Assembly: GCA_021521415.1 (NCBI GenBank)
Contig: JAIQDT010003815.1
Span: forward strand, 211,267 to 275,266
From: Bidens hawaiensis
Lineage: Eukaryota; Streptophyta; Magnoliopsida; Asterales; Asteraceae
Length of the DNA: 64,000 nt
Reading direction: 5' to 3'
A model generated the notes under the pieces. It saw nothing but the letters and a program-made list of their open reading frames with translations, made no database searches and was not told the origin of the DNA. Numbering within the stretch: position 1 is the stretch's first letter; each line of letters opens with the position of its first letter. A program made the translations under genes and the position numbers. This document shows, one piece after another, positions 20,701 to 31,470 of the stretch.

Positions 20701-21190
20701 TCTGTAAAGTCTATTCGTAGTTTCTTAGGTCATGCGGGATTCTATCACCGATTTATTAAAGATTTCTCGAAAATCTCCTGTCCGATGACCCAGCATCTAG
20801 AAAAAGATAGGCCATTCGATTTTAGTTAGGATTGTTTGAGGGCCTTTGAGTTGATTAAGGAGAGGTTAGTGAGTGCTCCTATTCTTGTTGCTCCCGATTG
20901 GAATCTTCCGTTTGAGATCATGTGCGATGCGAGCGATTTTGCTGTTGGAGCCGTGTTAGGACAGCGTCGAGAGAAACATTTTCATCCCATCTATTATGCT
21001 AGCAAGAGCCTTAACGATGCTCAGGAGAATTGCACCATTACAGAGAAGAAGCTTCTTGCGGTTGTTTTCGCGTGCGATAAATTCCGTTCTTATCTTGTCC
21101 TTTCAAAGACTATCATTTTCTCTGACCATGCGGCTCAATGTTACTTGTTCGCTAAGAAAGATGTGAAGCCTCTACTCCTTCGTTGGATCC
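17726..21190 (+). pseudogene. Athila-like gypsy gag-protease-RT-RNase H, fragment 1
   Basis: The 5' end is lost at the LTR junction. Gag (17726-18335) reads YFPPSKVGRLREQI, FYNGLTPETQRRF and TGGNMLDKLTIEEA, with a C-rich segment CEICRGNHETADC. Several stops and frame changes follow to 18793. Protease (18794 on) has DLGASINLMPYSVF and LILGRPFLATT. A TAG at 19985-19987 interrupts the frame before RT, which has WVSPVQVVPKKGG, an intact FMDD (about 20484-20495) and NLMLNWEKCHYMV. A frameshift follows near 20617, a TAG near 20827, then RNase H (MCDASDFAVGAVLGQRREKH, FSDHAA). The reading breaks off in LLRWI at the GATCC target site and resumes at 41,976. These motifs fit the Athila lineage. It is decayed and much older than the elements inside it. 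Confidence 0.85.
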
Positions 21191-21450
21191 TGTAACACCC
21201 CGTAACCGCAGCGGAAACGTACACGGGATGCAACAGACAAATCTGATATCAACAACATTGCTTATAAAGAAAATACCACTACATTAATTTATATCATATT
21301 ACAATGTTGCTAATTCGTTACTGTCTAGGTGTTACACACGAGTTTTACCGATAAGACATTAATATATTCATTACAAAATATAGATCAGCAAGCTTCCAAC
21401 AAGTAGCACAGATCATTAAGCATCTATCAATCATTCCAACTTGGGCATAC

Positions 21451-22291
21451 CTAGAAAACATGTAAGAAAACGGGTCAACTACAAATAGTTGGTGAGTTTC
21501 ACTAATTTAAATAAACACTGACAGATCATTTTAATAACCATTTATTAAACAATGTAATTATGCGGGGAACTATGTTTCCTCAGAACATTTATAACCTCTG
21601 GGAACTAAGTTACCCCAGAACAATAATAACCGCTGGGAACTATGTTACCCCAGAACAATAATAACCGCTGGGAACTATGTTACCCCAGAACAAATATAAC
21701 CTCTGGGAACTATGTTACCCCAGAACAATAATAACCGCTGGGAACTATGTTACCCCAGAACAAATATAACCTCTGGGAACTATGTTACCCCAGAACAATA
21801 ATCACCTCTGGGAACTATGTTACCCCAGAACAATAATAACCTCTGGGAACTATGTTACCCCAGAACAATAATCACCTCTGGGAACTATGTTACCCCAGAA
21901 CAATAATAATAACCTCTGGGAACTATGTTACCCCAGAACAATAATCACCTCTGGGAACTATGTTACCCCAGAACAATCATAATAACCTCTGGGAACTATG
22001 TTACCCCAGAACAATAATCACCTCTGGGAACTATGTTACCCCAGAACAAATATAACCTCTGGGAACTATGTTACCCCAGAACAATAATAACCGCTGGGAA
22101 CTATGTTACCCCAGAACAATCCCACACGATAAACAATTTATATATTCTATGCATCAAACCATATATATATATATAAATATACAAGTGTTTCCATACGATC
22201 GGTATGTACTTAAATATTTTAACAAAGACATGTTTTCCGCCCCGGGAAAGTATTTAAAACAGTTCAGTAAAAGGGGCTCGTGAAAACTCAC
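21451..22291 (-). promoter_or_regulatory. Predicted leader intron in the left LTR of gypsy 1
   Basis: On the minus strand the donor is CACAAG|GTGAGTTTTCAC. The exon bases AACTCAC and intron bases GTGAGTT form a 7-bp hairpin across the junction. The branch-like TTGAC and acceptor TTTTCTAG|GTATGC are at the other end. GTGAAACTCACC upstream of the branch site is complementary to the donor with one bulged base. The whole 16-unit array lies inside. Confidence 0.45.
21565..22115. repeat. Tandem hairpin array, about 16 copies
   Basis: CTGGGAACTATGTTACCCCAG-type units of about 35-38 bp have spacers such as AACAATAATAACCT or AACAAATATAACCT. CTGGG/CCCAG is kept in all but the first, decayed unit. The same array, nearly base for base, is in the right LTR (about 38902-39452). 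Confidence 0.9.
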
Positions 22292-22655
22292 CTTGTGAGT
22301 TGTGATCAATGAGCGTCAAACAATGCAAAAATCCCGAGGAACTACCGGCCTAGATATGACCTAGCACGTAATATATGATTTTAATGTCACGTGAAAAATA
22401 TTGTTGAACAAGTCCGCTTATGTAACGTGTTCACCCAACTAGTTAAACTTATTTCATTTGCGTTTCATTTTACTAAACGTGAGTCGGCAACCTGGTAATG
22501 ATATGTCTTAGGATTACACAAAAGCGTGTATTTATATAAAATACATATATTTATAAATATAGATGATATAAAATATCTTAGAATTCTTGTATGAAAAATG
22601 CTCGGTTCATAAAATAAATTAATATCTTAACCCAGGTCGTAACTTGACTCCATTG

Positions 22656-22696
<41 letters not shown>

Positions 22697-22758
22697 ATCA
22701 GAAAACAACTCCTGTGCATATAAAAAATATCTGTTATATTTCCCCACACACATATATA

Positions 22759-22790
<32 letters not shown>

Positions 22791-24119
22791 CAGGTTACAC
22801 TTGTATAATTTGAAAATCTTGCTTCTCGGACGAGTTCATATATATGTATTAATTCTGTAAGCCCAACATTACTTATATATCTTTTTCCAAATCATTATTT
22901 TAATATTTTCAAGATCACTTTAAGTAAAATATATACTTGTTATATTTCTTCAGAAATTTAAAGCATCACAGCTAGTTTGTCTATATCTCATAAAATGTAC
23001 TTTTATATAAGAATGAGTTTATTCAAAATGTAACTTTCAATAATCTAATAATAAGTTTTAACAAGATATACACTACTTGGGTGAACTTCATGTACTTAAC
23101 AACTTGTATTTTTTTTTTTTTATAAAGTTAATTAGTAGAGTAAGTACTCACTTAATCACCGATGATGGTTAACGAAGAAAAGAAACTTAAAACTTCAAAT
23201 ACTTGCAACACCAACTTAATCTTCCCTTCACTTGCATAAACTTAGAAAGGCTTGTATAGATGAGTGTGGGTGGATACGCATGTGTGTGTTTTGGTTTCAA
23301 GAAAAGAGATGATAGGGAGAAAGTGTATTTTGTATTGTGTTGTGTTTGTTTGATCTTGCAAAATGTATGTGCGGATTACATAGAATGCAAGGGGTAAATC
23401 ATAGCCACTCCTTTTCATTTAAAATAATAAGGATGGTTGCGTTTGAGTGGAGTGTAAGTAACATTCAAGAAAATAGAAACAAAATAGAAGTATGGACCAA
23501 AGATGTATGATGGATGTGATGAATTTGGATTTTGTTTGATTTAAGATCTTTGAATATTAGTCCTTTGTACTATTTTATCTAGTTTTCAATGGCCACAACC
23601 AATAAAGAAGGAAAGGTGGTGGAGTGTATGGTGGGTTACGGTTCAAAACAAAAAAAAGTTGTAGGAGTTTTAATGCTAATTAATGGCATTTAGGACCTCA
23701 CTTTTATTTGTAAAAATGTTGTTAAATACAAGCCTAGTAGTATAAAATACATGTATAAGTACTTTTCTATCACTTATATATATAAGTACATACATAGGTA
23801 CACATAAGTGACATTTTGCTAAATGTCATCTGTTATAAAATTGTTTTTGTGTGTATGTATATTATGAACCATTGATCTCTCTATCATTATACGAATATGA
23901 ACCAGTGATCACTCAGTCACTTTACAAATATGAACTAGTGATCTCCCTGTCACTAAATGTTTATGTAAAAGGGCACACGTAATGAATCAACTATGAATGA
24001 TCAAATGAACAACGCATTTACTCTAGTATGCTTACATATCGTAAATATGATTAAACAATATTAACAGTCATATGGATGTTGACTTTTTGACCGGTTGTCA
24101 CAATGAAATACTGGGAAAG

Positions 24120-24203
24120 GGTGCATACAAGCTAAAAAAATTGGATGGCACTCCTGCTCCCAGGAGTTGGAACGTCGCACAACTGCGAAGGTGTTATATT
24201 TAG
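24120..24203 (+). pseudogene. Captured pol C-terminal fragment inside the gypsy 1 LTR
   Basis: On the plus strand, opposite to the host LTR, 27 codons read GAYKLKKLDGTPAPRSWNVA then QLRRCYI and a TAG. This matches the usual end of pol in Tat/Ogre-type gypsy elements. The identical fragment is at 41420-41503 in the other LTR, so capture preceded this insertion. Confidence 0.6.
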
Positions 24204-24670
24204 AAATATGAATTTTCCTTTCAGGCCCGCATGCCTCTTTACTGGCTTGCGTGCCTGCTATTTCGATCTGCGTACCGGATTTCGTTATTTTGAACTGATG
24301 TTAATACGAATATAGTTGACGCGCAATTATCCATTTTTAAATTTTTAGAAATTTAGTTCATGTACGGATAGGCCTGCTTGCCAATACTTATCCTAATCCT
24401 ATATTTTGGATACATAACGGATTTAGCTCACACACATTTATATTGTAATCATACATGACAAAAATGTAATCCCGATTCGTTCGGGTTTCAATAATCGTTC
24501 ATCGGTTAATCGTAATTCCAATACGATTAGCTATACATTCGAGTATAATTCGTACTGTGAATCTCATATATACTCGTATAAACGTACTATAACTCATATA
24601 ATTAGTATTAAATAACACGTAAATAGTATATTCCGGCTAGGGTATACCTGGATTTGCCGGAATCGTTACA

Positions 24671-24685
24671 TTCTCCCCCCGTTAT
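24671..24685 (-). other. Polypurine tract of gypsy 1
   Basis: Minus-strand ATAACGGGGGGAGAA lies directly before the LTR start TGTAACG. The equivalent tract of gypsy 2 is at 45926-45940. Confidence 0.85.
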
Positions 24686-24706
24686 AAAAATTTCGTCCTC
24701 GAAATT

Positions 24707-25772
24707 TTACACGTCAACTACTTCCTTTTGAGGAAATAGGTGGGGGTATTTCTTCCGAAATTCATCCTTTCGTTCCCAAGTAAATTCTGGGCCTCGTTGC
24801 GAATTCCATCTAACTTTGACCAACGAGATCTTATTGTGTCTAAGTTGCTTGATCTTACCGTCAACTATTTCAATGGGCTCCTCTACGAAGTTGAGCTTAT
24901 CATTTATTTGAACACCCTCTAAGGGTAACACCGATGTCTCATCCGCCAGACATCTTTTCAAATTTGACACATGAAACACGTTATGAACTGCACTTAGTTC
25001 CTCAGGCAGTTCTAATCGGTAAGCTACCGGACCGATTTTCGCAGTAATAATGAATGGTCCAATATATCTAGGGGCCAACTTCCCCGCCTTTCCAAATCTG
25101 ACCACTCCTTTCCAGGGTGATACTTTCAAATATACCTTTTCCCCCTTCTCAAATGACAACGGTTTTCGACGGGTATCGGCATAACTCTTCTGCCGATACC
25201 GCGCGGCTTTCAGGTTGTTCTTGATTTCAAGAATCTTGCTGGTCGTCTCCTGGACCAGATCCGATCTAATGACCTGCGGGTCACCCACTTCAGACCAGCA
25301 AAGTGGTGATCGGCACTTCCGCCCATACAATGCTTCATAAGGTGCTGCCTTTATACTGCTGTGATAACTGTTATTATAGGAAAATTCAACGAGTGGGAGA
25401 TGTTGATCCCAATTTCCCTTAAAGTCCAGTACGCAAGCACGAAGCAAATCCTCCAAAGTTTGAATGGTCCTCTCAGACTGACCATCGGTCTGAGGGTGGT
25501 AAGCTGTGCTTAGGTCAATACGTGTTCCCAATGCTTCTTGGACAGCTTGCCAAAGTTTGGAGGTGAAATGGCTATCCCTATCGGAGATGATCGAGATGGG
25601 GATGCCATGACGAGACACTATTTCATTTATATAAATTTGCGCAAGTCTCTCAGTGTTATAATTATTTCTAATTGGAATAAAATGTGCCGATTTGGTTAAT
25701 CGATCCACGATTACCCAAATTGCATCATGTCCCTGGGGTGTCTTAGGGAGGTGTGTCACGAAATCCATCGTG
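24707..25772 (-). pseudogene. Gypsy 1 integrase, catalytic core and C-terminus
   Basis: About 353 residues are open: [20 protein letters not shown] (first catalytic Asp), [15 protein letters not shown] (second Asp), [20 protein letters not shown] (Glu), then [12 protein letters not shown] and a chromodomain-like end ([18 protein letters not shown]). All catalytic residues are present. The N-terminal part (HHCC domain) lies at 34053-34469, beyond the nested copia. Joined, EWKWEQI and DFVTHLP are contiguous in related proteins. The reading frame was thus sound when the copia inserted, although the same element's RT is damaged. Confidence 0.85.
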
Positions 25773-25777
25773 ATTTG

Positions 25778-26321
25778 TGTTGGGTTTTATACAAGTTTAT
25801 CAAAGTCAAGTTAACCACATTTAACTAGAAAACGCAACGGAAGCTTATATTTTAAAACTTGTTATTGAACATACCATTATGTAAAACTAAAACCCAAAGC
25901 CAAGGATCAATATTACAAGAACAAAAATGCTCACATAATGTAAATGTACCTCTTTTTACCTTTAGAAGAAGATGTAGGTGGATGAAGATGATGATGTCTT
26001 CAAATGGCAAGGTTGCAAGTAGAAACCCTCAAGCTTTTGATACCCCAAGCTTTAATCAACAACACCAACTTGTTGCTAGGATTTTAAACACCAAAAGAAG
26101 CTCACACAAACTCCTTTTTCTGCCCACTTGAGCCGTGGGTATGAGAGAGAGGTAGAGGGAGTTTTCTTTGCACTTGAAATTCAAAATTGATGGATACCTT
26201 TTGCATGTCTTGGATGGAGGTAATAATAAAGAGATCACATGGACCCAAAAGGAAGGAAGGCATATTGATTGGACCAAAAAACCCCACCCACATGGGGTGG
26301 CCGTTTTTTTGTTATTTCCCT

Positions 26322-26352
<31 letters not shown>

Positions 26353-26692
26353 TTATTATTTTGTTTTAACATTTAAAACATCTCCATCTCCATTCATTTT
26401 ATAAAACTCACTTATATAAAATGTACATACATATATATATAATTATTTAACCAATTAAATAATTAATTTATATAAACAAATTATCCAAATAATTTATTTA
26501 AATCCTCAAGTGTGTTTGTTTAGAAAACCAATTTTCTAAACGCGTAGTGTTCGGTATTCGTTTAAATGATCAAATCATTAAAAGAATACATTTGGTGTTG
26601 TCTAGCTTGTTATTGGGTATGACCCGACTTGGATCAAACACAGTTAGCCACATTAATATAAATATGTGTCTCGGGCATACGTAATTCCAACA
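25778..26692 (-). repeat. Copia 3' LTR (915 bp)
   Basis: On the minus strand it starts TGTTGGAATTACGTATG and ends AAAACCCAACA. It has a T-run near 26327-26350. Short open frames in it are identical in both LTRs and are not genes. Confidence 0.95.
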
Positions 26693-26706
26693 ATCTCCCA
26701 CTTGCA
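26693..26706 (-). other. Copia polypurine tract
   Basis: Minus-strand GCAAGTGGGAGAT lies directly before TGTTGGAATT. The stretch from here to 27458 is noncoding sequence between the pol stop and the 3' LTR. Confidence 0.7.
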
Positions 26707-27458
26707 CGAGATACATAGAAAATTAATGCAAGTGGTGAATACCGCCTAACAACAGTTCACCACCCCTAATGTGTTTGACGAAGTGCCATTCAATAACATC
26801 ATCCCTTCAAGTCCCTTACTTGATATGATTTAGGTGAATCTATCATTATATCCCTTTGTTACTAGATGTCATGTTGGATCTAAGAGACATAGGTGATCAT
26901 TCTCTTTACAATTCAACTTTATCAGGCCTTAGACATCTAAACTCTCAACACATAAGAGGAACAAATTCCGTCTTGACTGTATACGCCTCTCACTATCACT
27001 TTATACTCCACCCGAGCTCATCCTTATGTACCATCTTTTACGAATAGCGAAGGGGAGAGTCAAAGTGTAATACTCGGTGAAAATCAAGACCCAATATACA
27101 TCTCAGGTCTAAGGATAATATGAAATTCTCCTTTACTCAAGATTACTAATGATCAAGTCAATCGACTCCATGTAGTAATATTGAGAGCGGGTCAGTCCAA
27201 TATTTGTATCCCACAAATATCTATGAACTTTGGCAGCAAACCTATGCTCCATATTCATTTCTTATGAATATCCACCAAACCTAGTTCATAATAGTCTTGC
27301 TTCATATTTGTTCCCACAAATGTGATCGACTACGGACTTTTAGAATAAGATAACTTATTCATGGATTAAACATGCAAAATTAGAATTTAACTCAAGATTC
27401 CATAATCATATAAAAGAGTTAAATTACAAAAGTCTTTTAAACTTTAATACAAAATAGA

Positions 27459-29757
27459 TCAAATCCAATTACTAGAATATCGAAGTCCTAAGCCACTCGC
27501 ATGACGCTCATGTTTAGGTCTTTCTAGGAGCTTCGTGAATGGATCCGCAAGATTTTGATCAGTTCCAACTTTGCGAATACATATCTTTCCCTTTTCAACT
27601 TCATCCCTTATGTAGTTGAATCTCCGCTCTATGTGCCTTGTCTTTTGGTGCGAACGAGGTTCCTTGATTTGTGCAATCGCACCCTCGTTGTCACAAAAGA
27701 TTTCTAGGGGGTCTTGAATGGAAGAGACCACCCCTAGATCGGTAATGAATTTCTTCAACCATGCAGCTTCTTGAGCTGCAAATGAAGCGGCGATGTATTC
27801 TGATTCTGTAGTGGACAATGCTACCACTTCCTGTTTTGAGCTCTTCCAAGAGACAGCTCCTCCATTAAGAGTGAACACATACCCAGATTGTGATCGAGAA
27901 TCATCTCGATCAGTTTGGAAGCTCGCATCCGTGTAACCTTTTATAGCGAGTTCCTCCTCACCAGATCCATATATCAGAAACATATCCTTAGTTCTCCTAA
28001 GGTATTTCAATATGCTCTTAACAGCCATCCAATGACTGTCTCCTGGATTCTGTTGGTATCTGCTTGTCATGCTCAAAGCGCATGACACATCCGGTCTAGT
28101 ACATATCATCGCATACATGATGGATCCTATAGCAGAAGCATATGGGATTTGTTTCATCATGTCTTGCTCACCCTTTGAGCTTGGACATTGAGCTGAACTC
28201 AATATGGTCCCTCTTTGAATAGGTACAAAACCTTTCTTGGAGTTTTCCATCTTGAACCTTTTCAAGATTTTATCAATGTATGTACTTTGGTTCAAACCTA
28301 TCAAGCGCCTTGACCTATCCCTATAGATCTTTATTCCCAAAATATAGGCAGCTTCACCAAGATCCTTGATGGAAAATCTACTTCCAAGCCAAGCCTTAAC
28401 GCTTTCCATGGTTGGAATGTCATTTCCAAATAGTAGAATGTCATCGACATACAATACTAAGAAGGTAATTATACTCCCACTAGCCTTTTTATACACACAA
28501 GCCTCATCAGCGTTCTTGATGAATCCAAAATTTTTGATTTCTTCATCAAAACGATGATTCCAAGTTCTAGATGCTTGTTTCAATCCATAGATTGATTTCT
28601 TTAACTTGCATACCTTTTTAGGATGTTTCGGATCGACAAAACCCTCAGGCTGAACCATATAGACATCTTCCTCAAGATATCCATTTAGGAAAGCGGTCTT
28701 GACATCCATTTGCCAAATTTCATAATCATAATGTGCGGCTATGGCAAATAATATCCTAATAGACTTTAGCATTGCCACAGGCGAAAAAGTTTCATCATAA
28801 TCAACCCCTTGAGTTTGAGTGAAACCTTTAGCTACAAGTCTTGCTTTATAAGTATCCAAGTTTCCATGCATATCCGTTTTTCTTTTGAAAACCCACTTAC
28901 TTCCAACAGCTTTGGTGTTAAGTGGTGGTTCAACCAATTCCCAAACTTGGTTGTCATACATGGATTGCATCTCAACGTTCATGGCTTCAAGCCATTTGTC
29001 ACAATCATTCTTGGACATTGCATCACGGTATGTGGTTGGTTCATCCGAATCTACCACGTAGCAACCTTCTACAAAAAATCCATATCTTTCGGGTGGATTG
29101 CTAACTCTACCAGATCTGCGAACGTTTTGTGTGTTTTGATCAACCACTTGATCACTTTCAACAACCTCTTGTTGAGTGCTAGTATCAACCAATTGTGTAT
29201 CATCTTGTGATTCTTGATCCTCATCAAATTTCACTGTTCTACTATTAGTTCCTTCCTTAAGGAACTTAGTTTCCAAGAACTTACCCTTTCGAGCAATAAT
29301 AACATTTTGCTCACTAGGATCGTAAAAGTAATATCCTATATCATCTTTAGGGTAACCAATAAAGATACACTTAGTGGATCGGACTTCTAATTTGTTTGGG
29401 GTGTATTGCTTTACATAAGTTTCACAACCCCAAACTTTTAAGAATGATAGCGATGGAGCCTTTCCATGCCATATTTCAAAAGGTGTCTTCTCTACTTTCT
29501 TGGTTGGAGCCATATTCAATATGCGAACAGCGGAAAGTAAAGCATAGCCCCAAAATGATAGAGGTAAAGTGCTTCTAGCCATCATCGATCGAACCATATC
29601 TAATAGGGTACGATTTCTCCTTTCAGACACACCATTATGTTGTGGTGTTCCAGGTGGAGTAAGTTGTGAAATAATTCCACAACTCTTAAGATGATCTTGA
29701 AAAACACCACTTAGGTATTCACCTCCTCTATCACTACGAAGTACTTTGATTGTTGTC
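27459..29757 (-). CDS. Copia pol, second part: integrase end, reverse transcriptase, RNase H
   Basis: Continues the polyprotein after the frameshift. Integrase core residues in DRGGEY and in the Glu of NGVSERRNRTLLDMVRSMMA come first. RT follows: WVFKRKTDMHGNLDTYKARL, WQMDVKTAFLNGYLEEDVYM, SIYGLKQASRTWNHRFDE and a YVDD active site (about 28441-28452). RNase H: GYTDASFQTDRDDSRSQSGY, STTESEYIAA and FCDNEGAI. It ends LADPFTKLLERPKHERHASG and a stop at 27459. All catalytic motifs are present and there are no internal stops. It would copy the element RNA into DNA inside a virus-like particle. Confidence 0.9.
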
Positions 29758-31470
29758 TTAAGTTTTTCTTTCTACTTCAGTTTTGAAGTCTTTGAACATT
29801 TCAAAAGCTTCATCTTTGTGTTTCATTAAGTACACATAACCATATCGACTATAATCGTCAATAAAGGTAATGAAGTATCTTTCACCATTCCTAGTCATTG
29901 GTCTAAAAGGACCACATACATCCGAATGTATGATACCCAATAATTCTTTTGACCTTTCAAAAGTCTTATTAAAGGGTTGCTTTGTCATTTTGCCTTGTAA
30001 ACAAGATTCACATACATCAAATGAATCAAACTCATTGGTTTCTAGAATACCACTCTTGCGAAGAGTTTGCATGCGATTCTTGCTTATATGTCCAAGGCGA
30101 CAATGCCAAAGATAGGGATCACCCAAGTCCTTCTTGAGTTTCTTGGTGTTGACATTATACATTGAACTACTATGTGACATACCACTTTGATCTATTTCAT
30201 ATATACCATTCATGGGTATAGCTTTAAAATAAAATATGCCATTCATCAAAACATGAATATCATAATCCATAAATTTAAAATCAAAGCCACATTGTTTCAA
30301 AAGGGACACGGAAATAATGTTTCTCCTTAACTTAGGAGCATACAAAACATTCTTCAAAATTACTTCCAAACCACTTGGAAGCTTTAACAAGTAGTCTCCT
30401 TGAGCTTGGACTTCAACTCTTGCTCCATTGCCCATAAAGAGACTAATGTCCCCTTTGTTGAGTTGTTTATTTCTTTTGAACCCCTGCAACAAATTGCAAA
30501 TGTGAGTTCCACATCCGGTATCAAGTACCCATGTATTTGAAGAAATAACATTTAGTTCAACATATATAGTAAAGATAGTACCTGAGGTTTGCTCCGCATC
30601 CCTCTTATCTTTTAACGCTTTGAGATAGGTCGGACAATTTCTTTTCCAATGACCTATCTCTCCACACTCAAAGCATGGATCTTGCGTCGCAACCTTTTGC
30701 TTCTTTTCCTTCGGTTTGTAGGGCGTAATGGCTTTCCTCTTTCCCTTTCCTTGGACGTGGCCCTTGCCCTTAGCAACACTTGCTTTGGGTTTGGAGTTAT
30801 GTCCCTTTTTGCCTTCATTGATTGTTAGAACGGGTAAAACCCTTTTACCCATTCCCGCTTCGGCCGTTCTTAGCATTGCGTGAAGCTCTCCAATGCTTTT
30901 GTCCCACCCATTCATGTTATAGTTCATGACAAAGGTTTCAAACCTTTTGGTCAAAGAGTTGAGGATCAAATCCGTAGCCAACTCATTAGACACGGGACAA
31001 TTCAACCTATTAAGCTTTTCAATATAGCTTTTCATCTTTAGGACATAAGATGAGACGCTTTGGGTTTCCTCCATACGACATGCATGAAACGCTCGAACCG
31101 TTTCGAAACGTTCCGCTCTAGCTTGTTGAAGGAACATTTCCTTCAATTGAGTTATCATGTCGTATGCCCCATGATGCTCGAAATCCTTTTGGATTTCGGG
31201 AATCATAGTTCCCAACATGAGGCAAGAGGCTTGCACCGAATCTTTGGTGTACTTGACCCAATCGTAATAAGCCTCCTCATCTTCCACGTTAGGCTCGTCG
31301 GGAATGGGATCGTCTAAGACATATGATATCTCTTCTTGCTTGAGAACTATTCTCAAGTTGCGATACCAATCCATAAAGTTATTATGGTTTAGACGATCCT
31401 TTTCAAGGATGGTTCTTAAGGATAGGTTACGGGTGTTATGGGTAGAGGTGTTTGCATTGTTAGCGGCCAT
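29758..31470 (-). CDS. Copia gag, protease and integrase start (570 residues)
   Basis: It starts with ATG at 31470 (MAANNANTSTHNTRNLSLRT). A gag domain (about residues 20-210) is followed by a basic Lys/Gly linker, a zinc knuckle CFECGEIGHWKRNC (266-279), the protease motif WVLDTGCGTHIC (Asp317), the integrase zinc domain (WHCRLGH with CESC, 455-490) and the first catalytic Asp in HSDVCG (517). The frame ends at a TAA (29758-29760) because an A5 run on the coding strand (plus 29763-29767) has one base more than the frame needs. The downstream sequence is open in the +1 frame. Either the copy is dead by one base, or the run is a sequence error, or a shift occurs during translation. Confidence 0.9.
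   Translation of the reverse strand: MAANNANTSTHNTRNLSLRTILEKDRLNHNNFMDWYRNLRIVLKQEEISYVLDDPIPDEPNVEDEEAYYDWVKYTKDSVQASCLMLGTMIPEIQKDFEHHGAYDMITQLKEMFLQQARAERFETVRAFHACRMEETQSVSSYVLKMKSYIEKLNRLNCPVSNELATDLILNSLTKRFETFVMNYNMNGWDKSIGELHAMLRTAEAGMGKRVLPVLTINEGKKGHNSKPKASVAKGKGHVQGKGKRKAITPYKPKEKKQKVATQDPCFECGEIGHWKRNCPTYLKALKDKRDAEQTSGTIFTIYVELNVISSNTWVLDTGCGTHICNLLQGFKRNKQLNKGDISLFMGNGARVEVQAQGDYLLKLPSGLEVILKNVLYAPKLRRNIISVSLLKQCGFDFKFMDYDIHVLMNGIFYFKAIPMNGIYEIDQSGMSHSSSMYNVNTKKLKKDLGDPYLWHCRLGHISKNRMQTLRKSGILETNEFDSFDVCESCLQGKMTKQPFNKTFERSKELLGIIHSDVCGPFRPMTRNGERYFITFIDDYSRYGYVYLMKHKDEAFEMFKDFKTEVERKT

Larger units (their letters stand above)
21191..24670 (-). repeat. 3' LTR of gypsy element 1 (3,480 bp)
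   Basis: On the minus strand it starts TGTAACGATTCC and ends GGGGTGTTACA. It contains the hairpin array (21565-22115), an (AT)n run near 22660-22695, an A run near 22768-22791, and at 24120-24203 a fragment of another element's integrase tail. Compared with the right LTR it has 58 extra bases after CAGGTT (about 22795). Confidence 0.92.

Noticed and set aside
21565..22115. Regular 35-38-bp repeats with variable spacers, superficially like a CRISPR array
   Set aside because: Spacers are near-identical low-complexity words, the array lies inside a plant LTR and is copied in its partner LTR, and there are no cas genes.
22655..22795. AT run and A run as a possible terminator or origin
   Set aside because: Simple microsatellites that differ in length between the two LTRs of the same element.
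25859..26404. Short open frames repeated exactly at 33214-33759
   Set aside because: They lie wholly within the two copies of the copia LTR.
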